From Thermoproteota archaeon (lineage in GTDB: Archaea > Korarchaeota > Korarchaeia > Korarchaeales > Korarchaeaceae), in the NCBI GenBank assembly GCA_003661365.1, contig QMVZ01000071.1, positions 1-8,080 on the forward strand: a DNA stretch of 8,080 bases. The letters are read 5' to 3'. A program made the translations under genes and the position numbers. Below, one piece after another: positions 1 through 7,103 of this stretch; position 1 is the first letter of the stretch, and each line of letters opens with the position of its first letter. A model generated the notes under the pieces. The model made no database searches. It was not told the origin of the DNA and saw only the letters and a list, made by a program, of their open reading frames with translations.

Positions 1-1202
1 ACCGCTAAGAAAAGGTGGATATTATCCTCATCTAAGATCTTCACACCCCTTGGGTAGCGGCGATGCGGCTTCCCAACCTTAACTTCTATCCTCAGATCGT
101 TCGCTAGGACGTCAACCTCATAAGAGTCCCTATAGTAAAAAACCTCACCGTATCTCCTGAGGAGGTGTGCCTGGACTACCCACTCGTAAAGGGCAGCATC
201 CAAGAACTTTGTGAGAGTCCATAGCGAAAGGGATCTGGCCGTAAAAGGATCCAAGAAGAAGAATTTGCTCTCTTTCCTCCAGAAGACTTTCTTCCCCCTC
301 CTGTACATGGCTCGGTCGAGCACCATGAGAGCTCTGAAAATTTCCAAGTATTCCCTAACTGTCCTGTGTGAGACAGAGAGTTCTGAGCCCATTGAGGCAT
401 AGGATAAGGGAGACGGTGCCTTCCTCAGGATGGAAGACACCAACCCTCTCGCAAGGTGGGGATCCCTCCCAGCCCTTAGCAGCTCGCCCTCTAGCGACCT
501 TATGGTGTACTCTGCAGCCCTTGGATCCTTATTAACTGATAGAGGGAACCCTCCGACCTCTAGGTATTCGTGGAAAAGCTCCCTTATTGCTCTGGACTTC
601 GGAAGGAGCCTGGACATGTCCATTTCAATGTCACCACTAAGCTTAACATCCACACCTTTGACATGGAGAAACTCCTTGAAGGAGAGTGGTTGCGCGATGA
701 CCTCCCTACCCCGCCCCATTCTGCCGGGGAAGAGCTCAACCTCACCTCTTAACCTTAGAGAGGAGGAACCCGTTAAAACCAAGACGTCCTTGGCGAAGAA
801 ACCAGCGTCCACGTAGCCCTTTATCACCTTCCACCAACCCTTAAGGCTGGTTACCTCATCCAAGAACACGTAGCTCGTCTCAACTTCAGATGCCCTTCTA
901 AATGAATCGTAGTCTTCCAGCATGATTCGGAGGGATTCAGGATCCGGAGCCACATCCAAGTTGAGGTATAATATTGCTTCGGGCCTCACTTTTTTAAGCA
1001 GCTCTTCTATCAGCAGATGGATTCCCGTAGTTTTTCCTACGAGCCTTGGTCCTATGACAAAGTTGAGAGAGAAGGGCTCCAGGCTCAGCTTTTCTATCCA
1101 GTTCGGCCTCCATCTGACCTTCTTATTGGCCCATTCTGCGACGACTGGGCTGCCCTTGCCCTCCCACCACGGGTTATAAAGGGACAACAGATCTTTCGAC
1201 AT
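1..1202 (-). CDS. AAA_14/DUF4143-type P-loop ATPase with PD-(D/E)XK-like C-terminal domain (partial, C terminus off window)
   Basis: The minus strand is open for 400 codons from an ATG at 1202 to the window edge, so the C terminus is missing. Walker A is GPRLVGKTTG (residues 51-60, Lys57), Walker B is YVFLDEV (111-117, Asp115/Glu116), and a sensor-1-like LTGSSS lies at 143-148. The FPGRMGRG stretch (158-165) followed by PLSFKEFL (172-179) is typical of AAA_14 ATPases, and a winged-helix-like segment follows (about 255-300). Near the end, Asp364, Glu373 and Lys375 give a D-x8-E-x-K pattern of the PD-(D/E)XK nuclease fold seen in DUF4143 C termini. Family members are abundant in archaea and mostly of unknown role; an ATP-dependent nucleic-acid or toxin-like function is only conjecture. 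The start is supported by a TATA box about 28 bases upstream, which would give a nearly leaderless mRNA. The gene has no partner in the window. Confidence 0.9.
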   Translation of the reverse strand, partial: MSKDLLSLYNPWWEGKGSPVVAEWANKKVRWRPNWIEKLSLEPFSLNFVIGPRLVGKTTGIHLLIEELLKKVRPEAILYLNLDVAPDPESLRIMLEDYDSFRRASEVETSYVFLDEVTSLKGWWKVIKGYVDAGFFAKDVLVLTGSSSLRLRGEVELFPGRMGRGREVIAQPLSFKEFLHVKGVDVKLSGDIEMDMSRLLPKSRAIRELFHEYLEVGGFPLSVNKDPRAAEYTIRSLEGELLRAGRDPHLARGLVSSILRKAPSPLSYASMGSELSVSHRTVREYLEIFRALMVLDRAMYRRGKKVFWRKESKFFFLDPFTARSLSLWTLTKFLDAALYEWVVQAHLLRRYGEVFYYRDSYEVDVLANDLRIEVKVGKPHRRYPRGVKILDEDNIHLFLA

Positions 1203-1478
1203 CTTGATACTCTAGCTATCAAAGGGTATATAAAGATTTGATATTTATGATAACATAATGAGCATCGGCAGCCCTCATAAGTCATGATGTAAACACCCTG
1301 AAGGGGCAGTTTGGATGATTACAAAGAATTTTTAGCTAGGTTTCTCATTCTTCCAAGTTTTACACGAAGAAAGCCACTTGATGAGTAATCTGGCATGTTA
1401 GATTCGAATTTTCAGGAATCCCTTTTACCAAGGATTGAAAGTGTTTAGCTGAAGTATTTTCTAAACTATCTTCATTTC
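1203..1478. other. Intergenic region, no recognisable gene apart from the ATPase promoter
   Basis: This AT-rich stretch lies between the ATPase start and the stop of the small secreted-protein gene. No RNA gene, repeat or conserved coding sequence is recognised. The minus strand holds one open stretch without a start codon (1488-1363, 42 codons, ending at the TAA at 1362-1360) in the frame one base off the upstream gene. It could be a decayed continuation of that gene, but its translation matches no domain I know. Confidence 0.5.
1227..1234 (-). promoter_or_regulatory. TATA box of the ATPase gene, leaderless arrangement
   Basis: The minus strand reads TTTATATA here, preceded by an A-rich stretch (ATCAAATC) that could act as a BRE. 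Its centre is about 28 bases before the A of the ATG at 1202. With the usual archaeal spacing of about 26-27 bases from TATA centre to transcription start, the mRNA would begin at or next to the start codon. No Shine-Dalgarno sequence is seen before the ATG, which fits. Confidence 0.65.
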
Positions 1479-1799
1479 CTACCGAATATCAGTAAATGGC
1501 ATTGAAAGTTTTGCGCATAAGAACGCTCCAGCCCAAGGAGCTTTACGCAGGTCGAAAGGTAAGGGATTGCCTCGTAGGTCTGTGATAGTGAGATTGATGG
1601 GCTCTGCCCTGATATGAAGGGTTATTTCTTCTGCTGGAAGGTTAGTTACAGTTACCTCAACGTGAATAGCTTGATTTTCAATGTCAAGGGTTAAAACGTA
1701 ATTTGCCTCTGCTGTCAGAGCAGAAATTGGTAAGATCCCAATGGCCAAAGTACAGATGAGTAGGAAGCCATTCAAAGGCTTAAGTCTCTTTTTTAGCAT
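1479..1799 (-). CDS. Small secreted protein, resembling a truncated M61-like N-terminal beta domain
   Basis: This gene encodes 106 residues from an ATG at 1799. The N terminus is a clear Sec signal peptide: basic MLKKRLK, a hydrophobic core to about residue 28, and an Ala-rich cleavage region (ALTAEA). The exported part reads as alternating beta strands, with IHVEVTVTNLPAEEITLHI and then LRGNPLPF. This pattern recalls the N-terminal beta domain of M61 glycyl aminopeptidase-type proteins, in which two strands are followed by a D-x-x-G-x-x-L-P turn. The catalytic HExxH domain that should follow is absent, because the frame stops after the first domain. It may therefore be the remnant of a longer secreted peptidase or a genuine small exported protein. 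It is divergent from the large surface-protein gene, with 119 bases between the two starts. No clear TATA box or Shine-Dalgarno was found, and the family assignment is tentative. Confidence 0.55.
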   Translation of the reverse strand: MLKKRLKPLNGFLLICTLAIGILPISALTAEANYVLTLDIENQAIHVEVTVTNLPAEEITLHIRAEPINLTITDLRGNPLPFDLRKAPWAGAFLCAKLSMPFTDIR

Positions 1800-1886
1800 T
1801 TTGATCTCGTCGCAAATCTGTTTTGATCTTAACTAAGCTCTTTAACCAAATTCAGTAAATTAAGTTAACGAAAAGTTCTCTTATCA

Positions 1887-1900
1887 TCTATACGCTTATA
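1887..1900 (+). promoter_or_regulatory. Possible TATA element for the large surface-protein gene
   Basis: The stretch CTATACGCTTATA lies 20-32 bases upstream of the TTG start at 1919. Either half could serve as a TATA box and would put the transcript start close to that TTG, giving a very short leader. Neither half is a strong archaeal consensus, so this is a weak call based on position. Confidence 0.3.
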
Positions 1901-1918
1901 GGAAGCATCTTCATCAAG

Positions 1919-4900
1919 TTGAGTAAAAAATGTAACCGAAATTTTTTAGGAGTTCTTCAGTCTTTTTTCAGCATCAAGAAGGGATCTGAGGAGCTCTTGA
2001 TATCATTTAAATCAGGAGTAAAAGGCCTTTTCTTGATTGTTTTAGTTGTTCTATTGGTGTCCGGATCTCTGCCCAGACTTCAGCCAGTAAGAGCCGGAGA
2101 ATACACTACGGTCCTTTATTCTGTAGCAGATACCTACGTTAACGAATACGTAGGCACGGGATCTGACAAAAATTATGGATTTTTACCTACAATCGAAGTC
2201 GGCTATTATCTGACAGGGGATTTCTACGAACACTCCTATTCCCTCATCCGCTTTGATTTATCCTCCTTGCCAGAAGATGCTAAGATAGAAAAAGCCGTTT
2301 TGAAGTTATACTTAATAGAGGGGGGAAGCACGAGTCTAGAGGTAAAAAGAATCGTTTCTCCTTGGAACGAGGAAGACGTAAGCTGGAACAACAAGCCAGA
2401 CACGCTCTACCTAGGGCGTTTTTACGTCCCGGTTGTCATGGACGTAGGAACTTCCCTTAGATATTATGATGTGGACATAACTACATGGGTTACAGGTTGG
2501 TTTGAAGGAGACTACAACAACTATGGAGTTATGATAACGCCTTTGAGCGAAGAGACGATATCCCACTGCATTTTCTATAGCAAGGAAGGACTAAATCCTC
2601 CAATGCTTGAGATCACTTACAAGTCTACAGTACCTCCTCCACCAGCATCACCGCGCCCCCTACCGTTACCCGAGGACACGGCGCCTCCAACAGTTGAGAT
2701 TGAGATCGAGCCATTAGGGGACATCGGACCTGACGACACCGTGAGAATAACCGCTCGGGCTTCGGATGACGTAGCCCTCCAACACGTTGAGTTAACAATC
2801 AATCCAGGAGGAATTGTACGCTCCTGGACTGCTGAGCCTGGAGAAGTCGTAACTTCATGTCCTACACTTGAATTTTCAGGGAAATTCAGCTACGGATCTT
2901 ACACGGTTTTGGTTCAGGCTTGGGATAAGGCAGGACACCTAACTGGAGAAAGTAGAGAATTCCAAGTAGTTGGGACGGGTGTACCTCCAGTGGTTACCAT
3001 AGATTGCGACACGTCAGAGGTTTTTCCAAATGACGGAACTCCTTTGAGGGTTACGGTAACTGCTAATGATCCTGAAGGAATAAAGTGGATTAGATTTGGC
3101 GTTGAGTTAGGTTACGATGATCCAAGTAGGCACCCAGACTTTGGCAGGGAGTACAGATATGATCCCCCTAGGACTAGCGTTTCCCTAACTGAAGTATTCA
3201 CGAACCTGAACATACCAAGGATCAGACCAGAGGAACGAGATACCATAATCGTAAAGGCTTGGGCTAGGGATGCAGAGAACGTGGATAGCGAAGTAGCTAG
3301 CTTCGTAATAAAGATAATCAGGCCGTATCAATGGGACTACGGGCTTCCATACGAAAATAAAAACGACAACTGGCTTGGATGGGGCCGGATGGTCGATGTC
3401 TTTGGAAGAGGAGAGCTTAGAGGCCCTGGAGGATTGGATTGGTGGTGGACTTGCGTTGCAAGATTTTGGAAGCCTATCTTTGCTAGGATGGCCGTCAATG
3501 GGGAGTGCTTTGGTTTTTGCATGTACAGCAACTGGCATTCAAAATATCAAGTACCAGTACCAGATACATTGACCCATAGCGGTGACGATCTCCCAAGATG
3601 CGTCGTATACGATGAGCATCCGTGGGTAAATGAAGGAGATTACGTAAGGAGATCGATTGAGAGATGGCAGGGAGCACAAATCTCTCGGGAAATCTTATAC
3701 ATCTACATTGATCAAATAAGCTACGAATTCAATAAAGGCCAAGGTAAATTCAGATCCTTCGTTAATGATCAAATCCCAAGGATTAGACGAAATATAGAGA
3801 GAGGGGTTCCTGGAGTAATACTCATGGCAGAGTATAGGGGTATAAGTGAAGGAGTTATGGAGTGCGTTGGTGCTCATGCAGTTGTGCCTTGGTATGTAAA
3901 GGAGATGTCACCTGGCGTGTATAGGATCTATGTATATGACTGTAACAGAGAATTTACCAGCACAACACCATATACGGATTATGATAACTTCGATTATTAC
4001 CCATATATCGATGTCAGCGAAAATTCTTTCATATGGTATCAGGTTAAGATGAGAGAAACTCTCCCTTCGGGAGATTTGGGAAGAGTAACGGAAATAGAGG
4101 GATGGAACGATTTCATATGGTACATATCCTACGAAGAAGCAGCACATTCTGACTACGATCTCATTGACTCGGGTCTTGTTGCCACTGCAGTACTAATTAT
4201 AGCGACGGTAGGCCCAGCTGCTGTTGTTACAGCTGTTACTATAACAGAACTCTTGCCGATACCTATACCAATTCCGATGGGCCAAGGCATACAAGCGTTT
4301 GGATTTCCACTTGGAGAACCAGCCGAAGTGAAATTTGTCGGGGAAGATGAAGGGGAATACTCCTGGGCTGGCATGGCTGGCGATTTTTACTTTGGCTTAG
4401 CCAACAAGACTACTAGTAAGGGCGCTGAGGAATTCTTATCATTTGTTCCAAGAGAAGATGCTGCTGGTTGCTCGATAAGGTTCAAGTCTGCTGTTGCGGA
4501 CGACTCCTTCTCCCTTGGGCTGCTGCACGGGCATCAGGATGACGCGCGAGAATATCTCCTCGACAACATAAGTATTAGCGATGATGGCTACATGGAGGTC
4601 TATGTAACGAAGGATCTAAACAACCTTGTAATAGCGAACTATGGAGACGATCCCATATCCATGGAAGTAGTACTTAGGGATAGTGACTGCAACACTCAGG
4701 CAAAGGAAAAAATAACCGTAGCTCCGAAGGAGCAGGTTAGCCTGACTGACGACTGGCAGAACCTTGGAAAGGCTTCTCTAAGGATAAGTAGGGCGAAAGC
4801 AGAGCCTCCGTCAGAATTTGATTTTACTCTGAGCATTTCACCCTCTAGCGTGGAAGTTTCTCAGGGAGAGGTCGTTACATTTATAGTTAAGGGAGATCTG

Positions 4901-5719
4901 ATTTCTGGAACTCCACATCCAGTAAATCTGAGCTTATCAGGTCTGCCTCCAGACGCAAAGTACAGCTTCGATCCCCCCATCTTAACTCCTTCAGGATCTT
5001 CAGTTTTGAAGATCATTACGGGCTCTCTAAGTGGATCCTACACCATATTGGTAAACGCCACAGGTGCTGGAGTCACTAAAGCTGCAAAAGCATCGCTAAA
5101 AGTAGGCCCGAGGAAGTGCATAATTGCTACCGTAACTTATGGATCTGAACTCTCCAAAGAGGTTGAGTTCCTAAGGGATTTCAGAGACAATCTTATACTG
5201 AATACTTACTGTGGTAATCAATTTTACAGGGTTTTCAATGCTTTTTACTACTCATTCAGCCCACAAGTTGCCCAGTTCATCGTGGCTCATCCTAGAGTCA
5301 AGCCCGTAGTGAAATTCTCCCTCTATCCACTCCTGTGGGCTTTACATGCAGCTTCGTGCACTCGATTTCTAGCAAGAATAAACTCTGAAGTCAAGACGGT
5401 GATGTCTGGACTCATAGCAAGCTATTTGATAGGGTCATTTTACTTGACTCCAGCTCTATTGATTTTCAATCGCCTTACAAGAAAGCTGAAGAAGATAAAT
5501 AGAAAGCTTATGTTTGCTCTTCTCATATCCCTGGCTTGCATTACTGCTTCGTTATTCCTAGGAACGGCTATTCACATAGATTTGCTTACGATGTTTGGCT
5601 CATCATCACTTGTGATCATAAATATCCTTCTGGGTGCTTCAGTCCTTTTTGAAACGTTACAGCTCGTTAAAAGAAGAGTTCAGCCATCGCTACTCTCTTT
5701 TTTAAATGCGCGTCATTAG
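1919..5719 (+). CDS. Large secreted/membrane-anchored surface protein: DNRLRE domain, Ig-like repeats, predicted papain-like cysteine peptidase, CFI-box-like C-terminal module
   Basis: This gene encodes 1266 residues with a TTG start. A hydrophobic signal/anchor lies at residues 36-51, ending near VRAGEY (57-62). Residues 63-235 are a DNRLRE/CBM96-like beta domain, recognised by ADTYV, NYG, SLIRFDLSSLP, SPWNEEDVSWNN and the final LEITY. A Pro-rich linker (238-257) leads into two Ig-like domains (about 257-354 and 355-467). Residues about 470-750 carry NGECFGFC (Cys530), GAHAVVPWYV (His653) and YVYDCN (Asp674), the order and spacing of a papain-like Cys-His-Asp triad. A hydrophobic segment (752-785, containing IPIPIP) and a beta-rich region follow, then another Ig-like domain (966-1063). 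The CFI-box-like module starts at Cys1067 (CIIATVTYGSELSKEVEFL), and about four membrane helices occupy 1130-1250. The protein is probably exported and held at the cell surface by its C terminus. Its substrate is unknown. The peptidase call is an inference from motifs. TTG at 1997 is an alternative start that would give a more compact signal peptide. Confidence 0.9.
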   Translation: MSKKCNRNFLGVLQSFFSIKKGSEELLISFKSGVKGLFLIVLVVLLVSGSLPRLQPVRAGEYTTVLYSVADTYVNEYVGTGSDKNYGFLPTIEVGYYLTGDFYEHSYSLIRFDLSSLPEDAKIEKAVLKLYLIEGGSTSLEVKRIVSPWNEEDVSWNNKPDTLYLGRFYVPVVMDVGTSLRYYDVDITTWVTGWFEGDYNNYGVMITPLSEETISHCIFYSKEGLNPPMLEITYKSTVPPPPASPRPLPLPEDTAPPTVEIEIEPLGDIGPDDTVRITARASDDVALQHVELTINPGGIVRSWTAEPGEVVTSCPTLEFSGKFSYGSYTVLVQAWDKAGHLTGESREFQVVGTGVPPVVTIDCDTSEVFPNDGTPLRVTVTANDPEGIKWIRFGVELGYDDPSRHPDFGREYRYDPPRTSVSLTEVFTNLNIPRIRPEERDTIIVKAWARDAENVDSEVASFVIKIIRPYQWDYGLPYENKNDNWLGWGRMVDVFGRGELRGPGGLDWWWTCVARFWKPIFARMAVNGECFGFCMYSNWHSKYQVPVPDTLTHSGDDLPRCVVYDEHPWVNEGDYVRRSIERWQGAQISREILYIYIDQISYEFNKGQGKFRSFVNDQIPRIRRNIERGVPGVILMAEYRGISEGVMECVGAHAVVPWYVKEMSPGVYRIYVYDCNREFTSTTPYTDYDNFDYYPYIDVSENSFIWYQVKMRETLPSGDLGRVTEIEGWNDFIWYISYEEAAHSDYDLIDSGLVATAVLIIATVGPAAVVTAVTITELLPIPIPIPMGQGIQAFGFPLGEPAEVKFVGEDEGEYSWAGMAGDFYFGLANKTTSKGAEEFLSFVPREDAAGCSIRFKSAVADDSFSLGLLHGHQDDAREYLLDNISISDDGYMEVYVTKDLNNLVIANYGDDPISMEVVLRDSDCNTQAKEKITVAPKEQVSLTDDWQNLGKASLRISRAKAEPPSEFDFTLSISPSSVEVSQGEVVTFIVKGDLISGTPHPVNLSLSGLPPDAKYSFDPPILTPSGSSVLKIITGSLSGSYTILVNATGAGVTKAAKASLKVGPRKCIIATVTYGSELSKEVEFLRDFRDNLILNTYCGNQFYRVFNAFYYSFSPQVAQFIVAHPRVKPVVKFSLYPLLWALHAASCTRFLARINSEVKTVMSGLIASYLIGSFYLTPALLIFNRLTRKLKKINRKLMFALLISLACITASLFLGTAIHIDLLTMFGSSSLVIINILLGASVLFETLQLVKRRVQPSLLSFLNARH

Positions 5720-5752
5720 CTTCTATTCCAAACACAAGCTCAATAGCTAATG
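5714..5752. terminator. Inverted repeat between convergent genes, possible bidirectional terminator
   Basis: CATTAGCT (5714-5721) and AGCTAATG (5745-5752) are perfect 8-base inverted copies separated by 23 bases. They span the stop codon of the surface-protein gene and lie just beyond the stop of the convergent transporter. A T-rich run (5697-5703) sits immediately before the repeat on the plus strand and is itself a plausible archaeal termination signal. The stem is AT-rich and the loop is long, so a hairpin would be weak. Confidence 0.3.
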
Positions 5753-5755
5753 TGC

Positions 5756-7057
5756 TCAGACTTCAACAGCATGCTCCTTTGCAAGCACTTGAAGATTTAA
5801 GAAGGCAATAAGCCAGACGAATGCGGCAACGCAGAACGGGATGGCTGGATTTATCTCGTATAGAAAGCCAGCTGCAGCAGCCGAGACCATCTGGGCTATT
5901 GTCCGAAGAACGGATCTTAGGGTTGAGATCCTTGCTCTCTTATTGCTTTCGACGACATCAGTCCATAGGGCCTCGAACGACGCAAACCATAGTGCATCTG
6001 GAATCGCCCAAATGACCCATACGACGAAAGCCATCATGAAGCCTCTGGACATAACTAGTAATAGATACAGGATAGCAAACAGGCCGGGAGAGAACCTCAT
6101 TACCTTAATCCTTCCTTTTCTGTCTGAAAGGATCCCTGTAATTGGCACGAGAAGGACGTAAATAACGTTCCAAGAAGCTTCGAGGAGACCCCACTCAAAA
6201 CGTGTGACGCCAATTACATCAAGAGCGAAGAGCAGCCAGAATCCTCCTGTTAGACCCCAGTCCACACCAGAGAGTATGTCTAGAGCCATCATCCTACCAA
6301 GGGGGCCTTTGAGCCATGAAAGTTCTTCCAGTATTCCTTTGAATGAATCACTCACTCCCGATAAAGTACTTCGTAGGTTTAAGGGCTCTGAAATCAGATC
6401 CTTTTGATTTTTCAGTGTTTCCTCTAGGCCGAATCTCATGGCAGCGGACATCAAATAAACCGCGCCAGTGGCAATTAATGCCCATCTGAGGGCAATAACT
6501 CCGAATTTTTGGTAAAGATAGCCCCCTATCACTGAGCTGACCATGCCCGGAACGGACCAGCAAAGCGCATCAACGATAGAGAAGGTGAAAGCCCTTGCCC
6601 TCTCGGGAATTGAGTCCTGAAACAGGGCATGCAGGGCGGGCTCGTACACTCGTTCGAAGGCAGTTCCGATCGCAGTTGCCAGAAAGTAAGGCTGCCAACT
6701 TCCAGCTATCGCCCTAGCAAAATAAGGGAAAGCAGCTAGAAGGGTTCCCCAGGCTATCAAGCCCTTTCGACCCCTTTTGTCGGCCATGTACCCTCCAGGT
6801 ATCATGACAAGCATGCTAACCAGAGCCATAGTTGAGTTCAAGAGGCCTATTACCTTAGGGGAAGCACCCAGCTGCCTCATGTAATCTGAGCTGAAAGACC
6901 AGAAAAGGGGGCCTATCATGCCAAAAAGTATCCATGTTGCAATTATCAGGGCAATGTTCTTAGTACGAAATATCTCTGCAAGAGTTGCTTTCAGTTGGGA
7001 TAGTTCCTCCTTTAGCGCATTGTTTGAGCCTGTGCGCAATTGGCCTTGTTGGCTCAT
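5756..7057 (-). CDS. Major facilitator superfamily transporter (12 predicted membrane helices)
   Basis: This gene encodes 433 residues, a normal full length for the family. After a cytoplasmic N terminus of about 33 residues come twelve hydrophobic segments in two sixes, with a hydrophilic central loop at about 211-255. The MFS motif A appears between helices 2 and 3 as GGYMADKRGRKG (88-99, with Asp93), and its second-half counterpart is GILSDRKGR (308-316, with Asp312). The related loops PERARAFTFSIVDAL (151-165) and SNKRARISTLRSVL (371-384) mark the internal duplication. These features indicate a proton- or solute-coupled secondary carrier in the cytoplasmic membrane. The substrate cannot be read from the sequence; drug or metabolite efflux and sugar or organic-acid transport are all possible. 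The gene converges on the surface-protein gene with 36 bases between stops and diverges from the hydrolase gene. No frameshift or missing motif is seen. Confidence 0.93.
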   Translation of the reverse strand: MSQQGQLRTGSNNALKEELSQLKATLAEIFRTKNIALIIATWILFGMIGPLFWSFSSDYMRQLGASPKVIGLLNSTMALVSMLVMIPGGYMADKRGRKGLIAWGTLLAAFPYFARAIAGSWQPYFLATAIGTAFERVYEPALHALFQDSIPERARAFTFSIVDALCWSVPGMVSSVIGGYLYQKFGVIALRWALIATGAVYLMSAAMRFGLEETLKNQKDLISEPLNLRSTLSGVSDSFKGILEELSWLKGPLGRMMALDILSGVDWGLTGGFWLLFALDVIGVTRFEWGLLEASWNVIYVLLVPITGILSDRKGRIKVMRFSPGLFAILYLLLVMSRGFMMAFVVWVIWAIPDALWFASFEALWTDVVESNKRARISTLRSVLRTIAQMVSAAAAGFLYEINPAIPFCVAAFVWLIAFLNLQVLAKEHAVEV

Positions 7058-7096
7058 CCCTTAACCAGCCCCTAGCCAGCACAAGAAACCGCGCGT

Positions 7097-7103
7097 TATT
7101 AAG
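7097..7103 (-). promoter_or_regulatory. Possible TATA element of the MFS transporter gene
   Basis: The minus strand reads TTAATAA within TCTTAATAACGCG, 40-46 bases upstream of the ATG at 7057. Standard archaeal spacing would give a leader of roughly 15-20 bases. The match to consensus is moderate and no strong ribosome binding site is visible before the ATG. Confidence 0.3.

Noticed and set aside
430..816. Plus-strand open frame of 128 codons opposite the ATPase gene
   Set aside because: The minus strand here encodes clear ATPase motifs in one uninterrupted frame; the plus-strand product is Ser/Pro-rich, has no domain and is an antisense shadow.
1283..1385. Box C/D-like motifs (ATGATGT, CTGA, GATGATT, TGATGAG) suggesting an archaeal guide sRNA
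   Set aside because: The elements are imperfect and no final box D lies at the right distance, so a C/D RNA cannot be assembled.
3185..3538. Minus-strand open frame of 117 codons within the surface-protein gene
   Set aside because: It lies opposite the peptidase domain, has no recognisable domain or start signal, and is explained by the codon composition of the real gene.
4060..4074. Perfect hairpin TCTCCC-TTC-GGGAGA
   Set aside because: It lies inside the reading frame of the peptidase region, where it encodes ordinary residues (TLPSGD), and nothing suggests regulation at this point.
5841..6161. Plus-strand open frame of 106 codons opposite the transporter gene
   Set aside because: The minus strand encodes conserved membrane helices and MFS motifs there; the opposite frame has no protein-like features.
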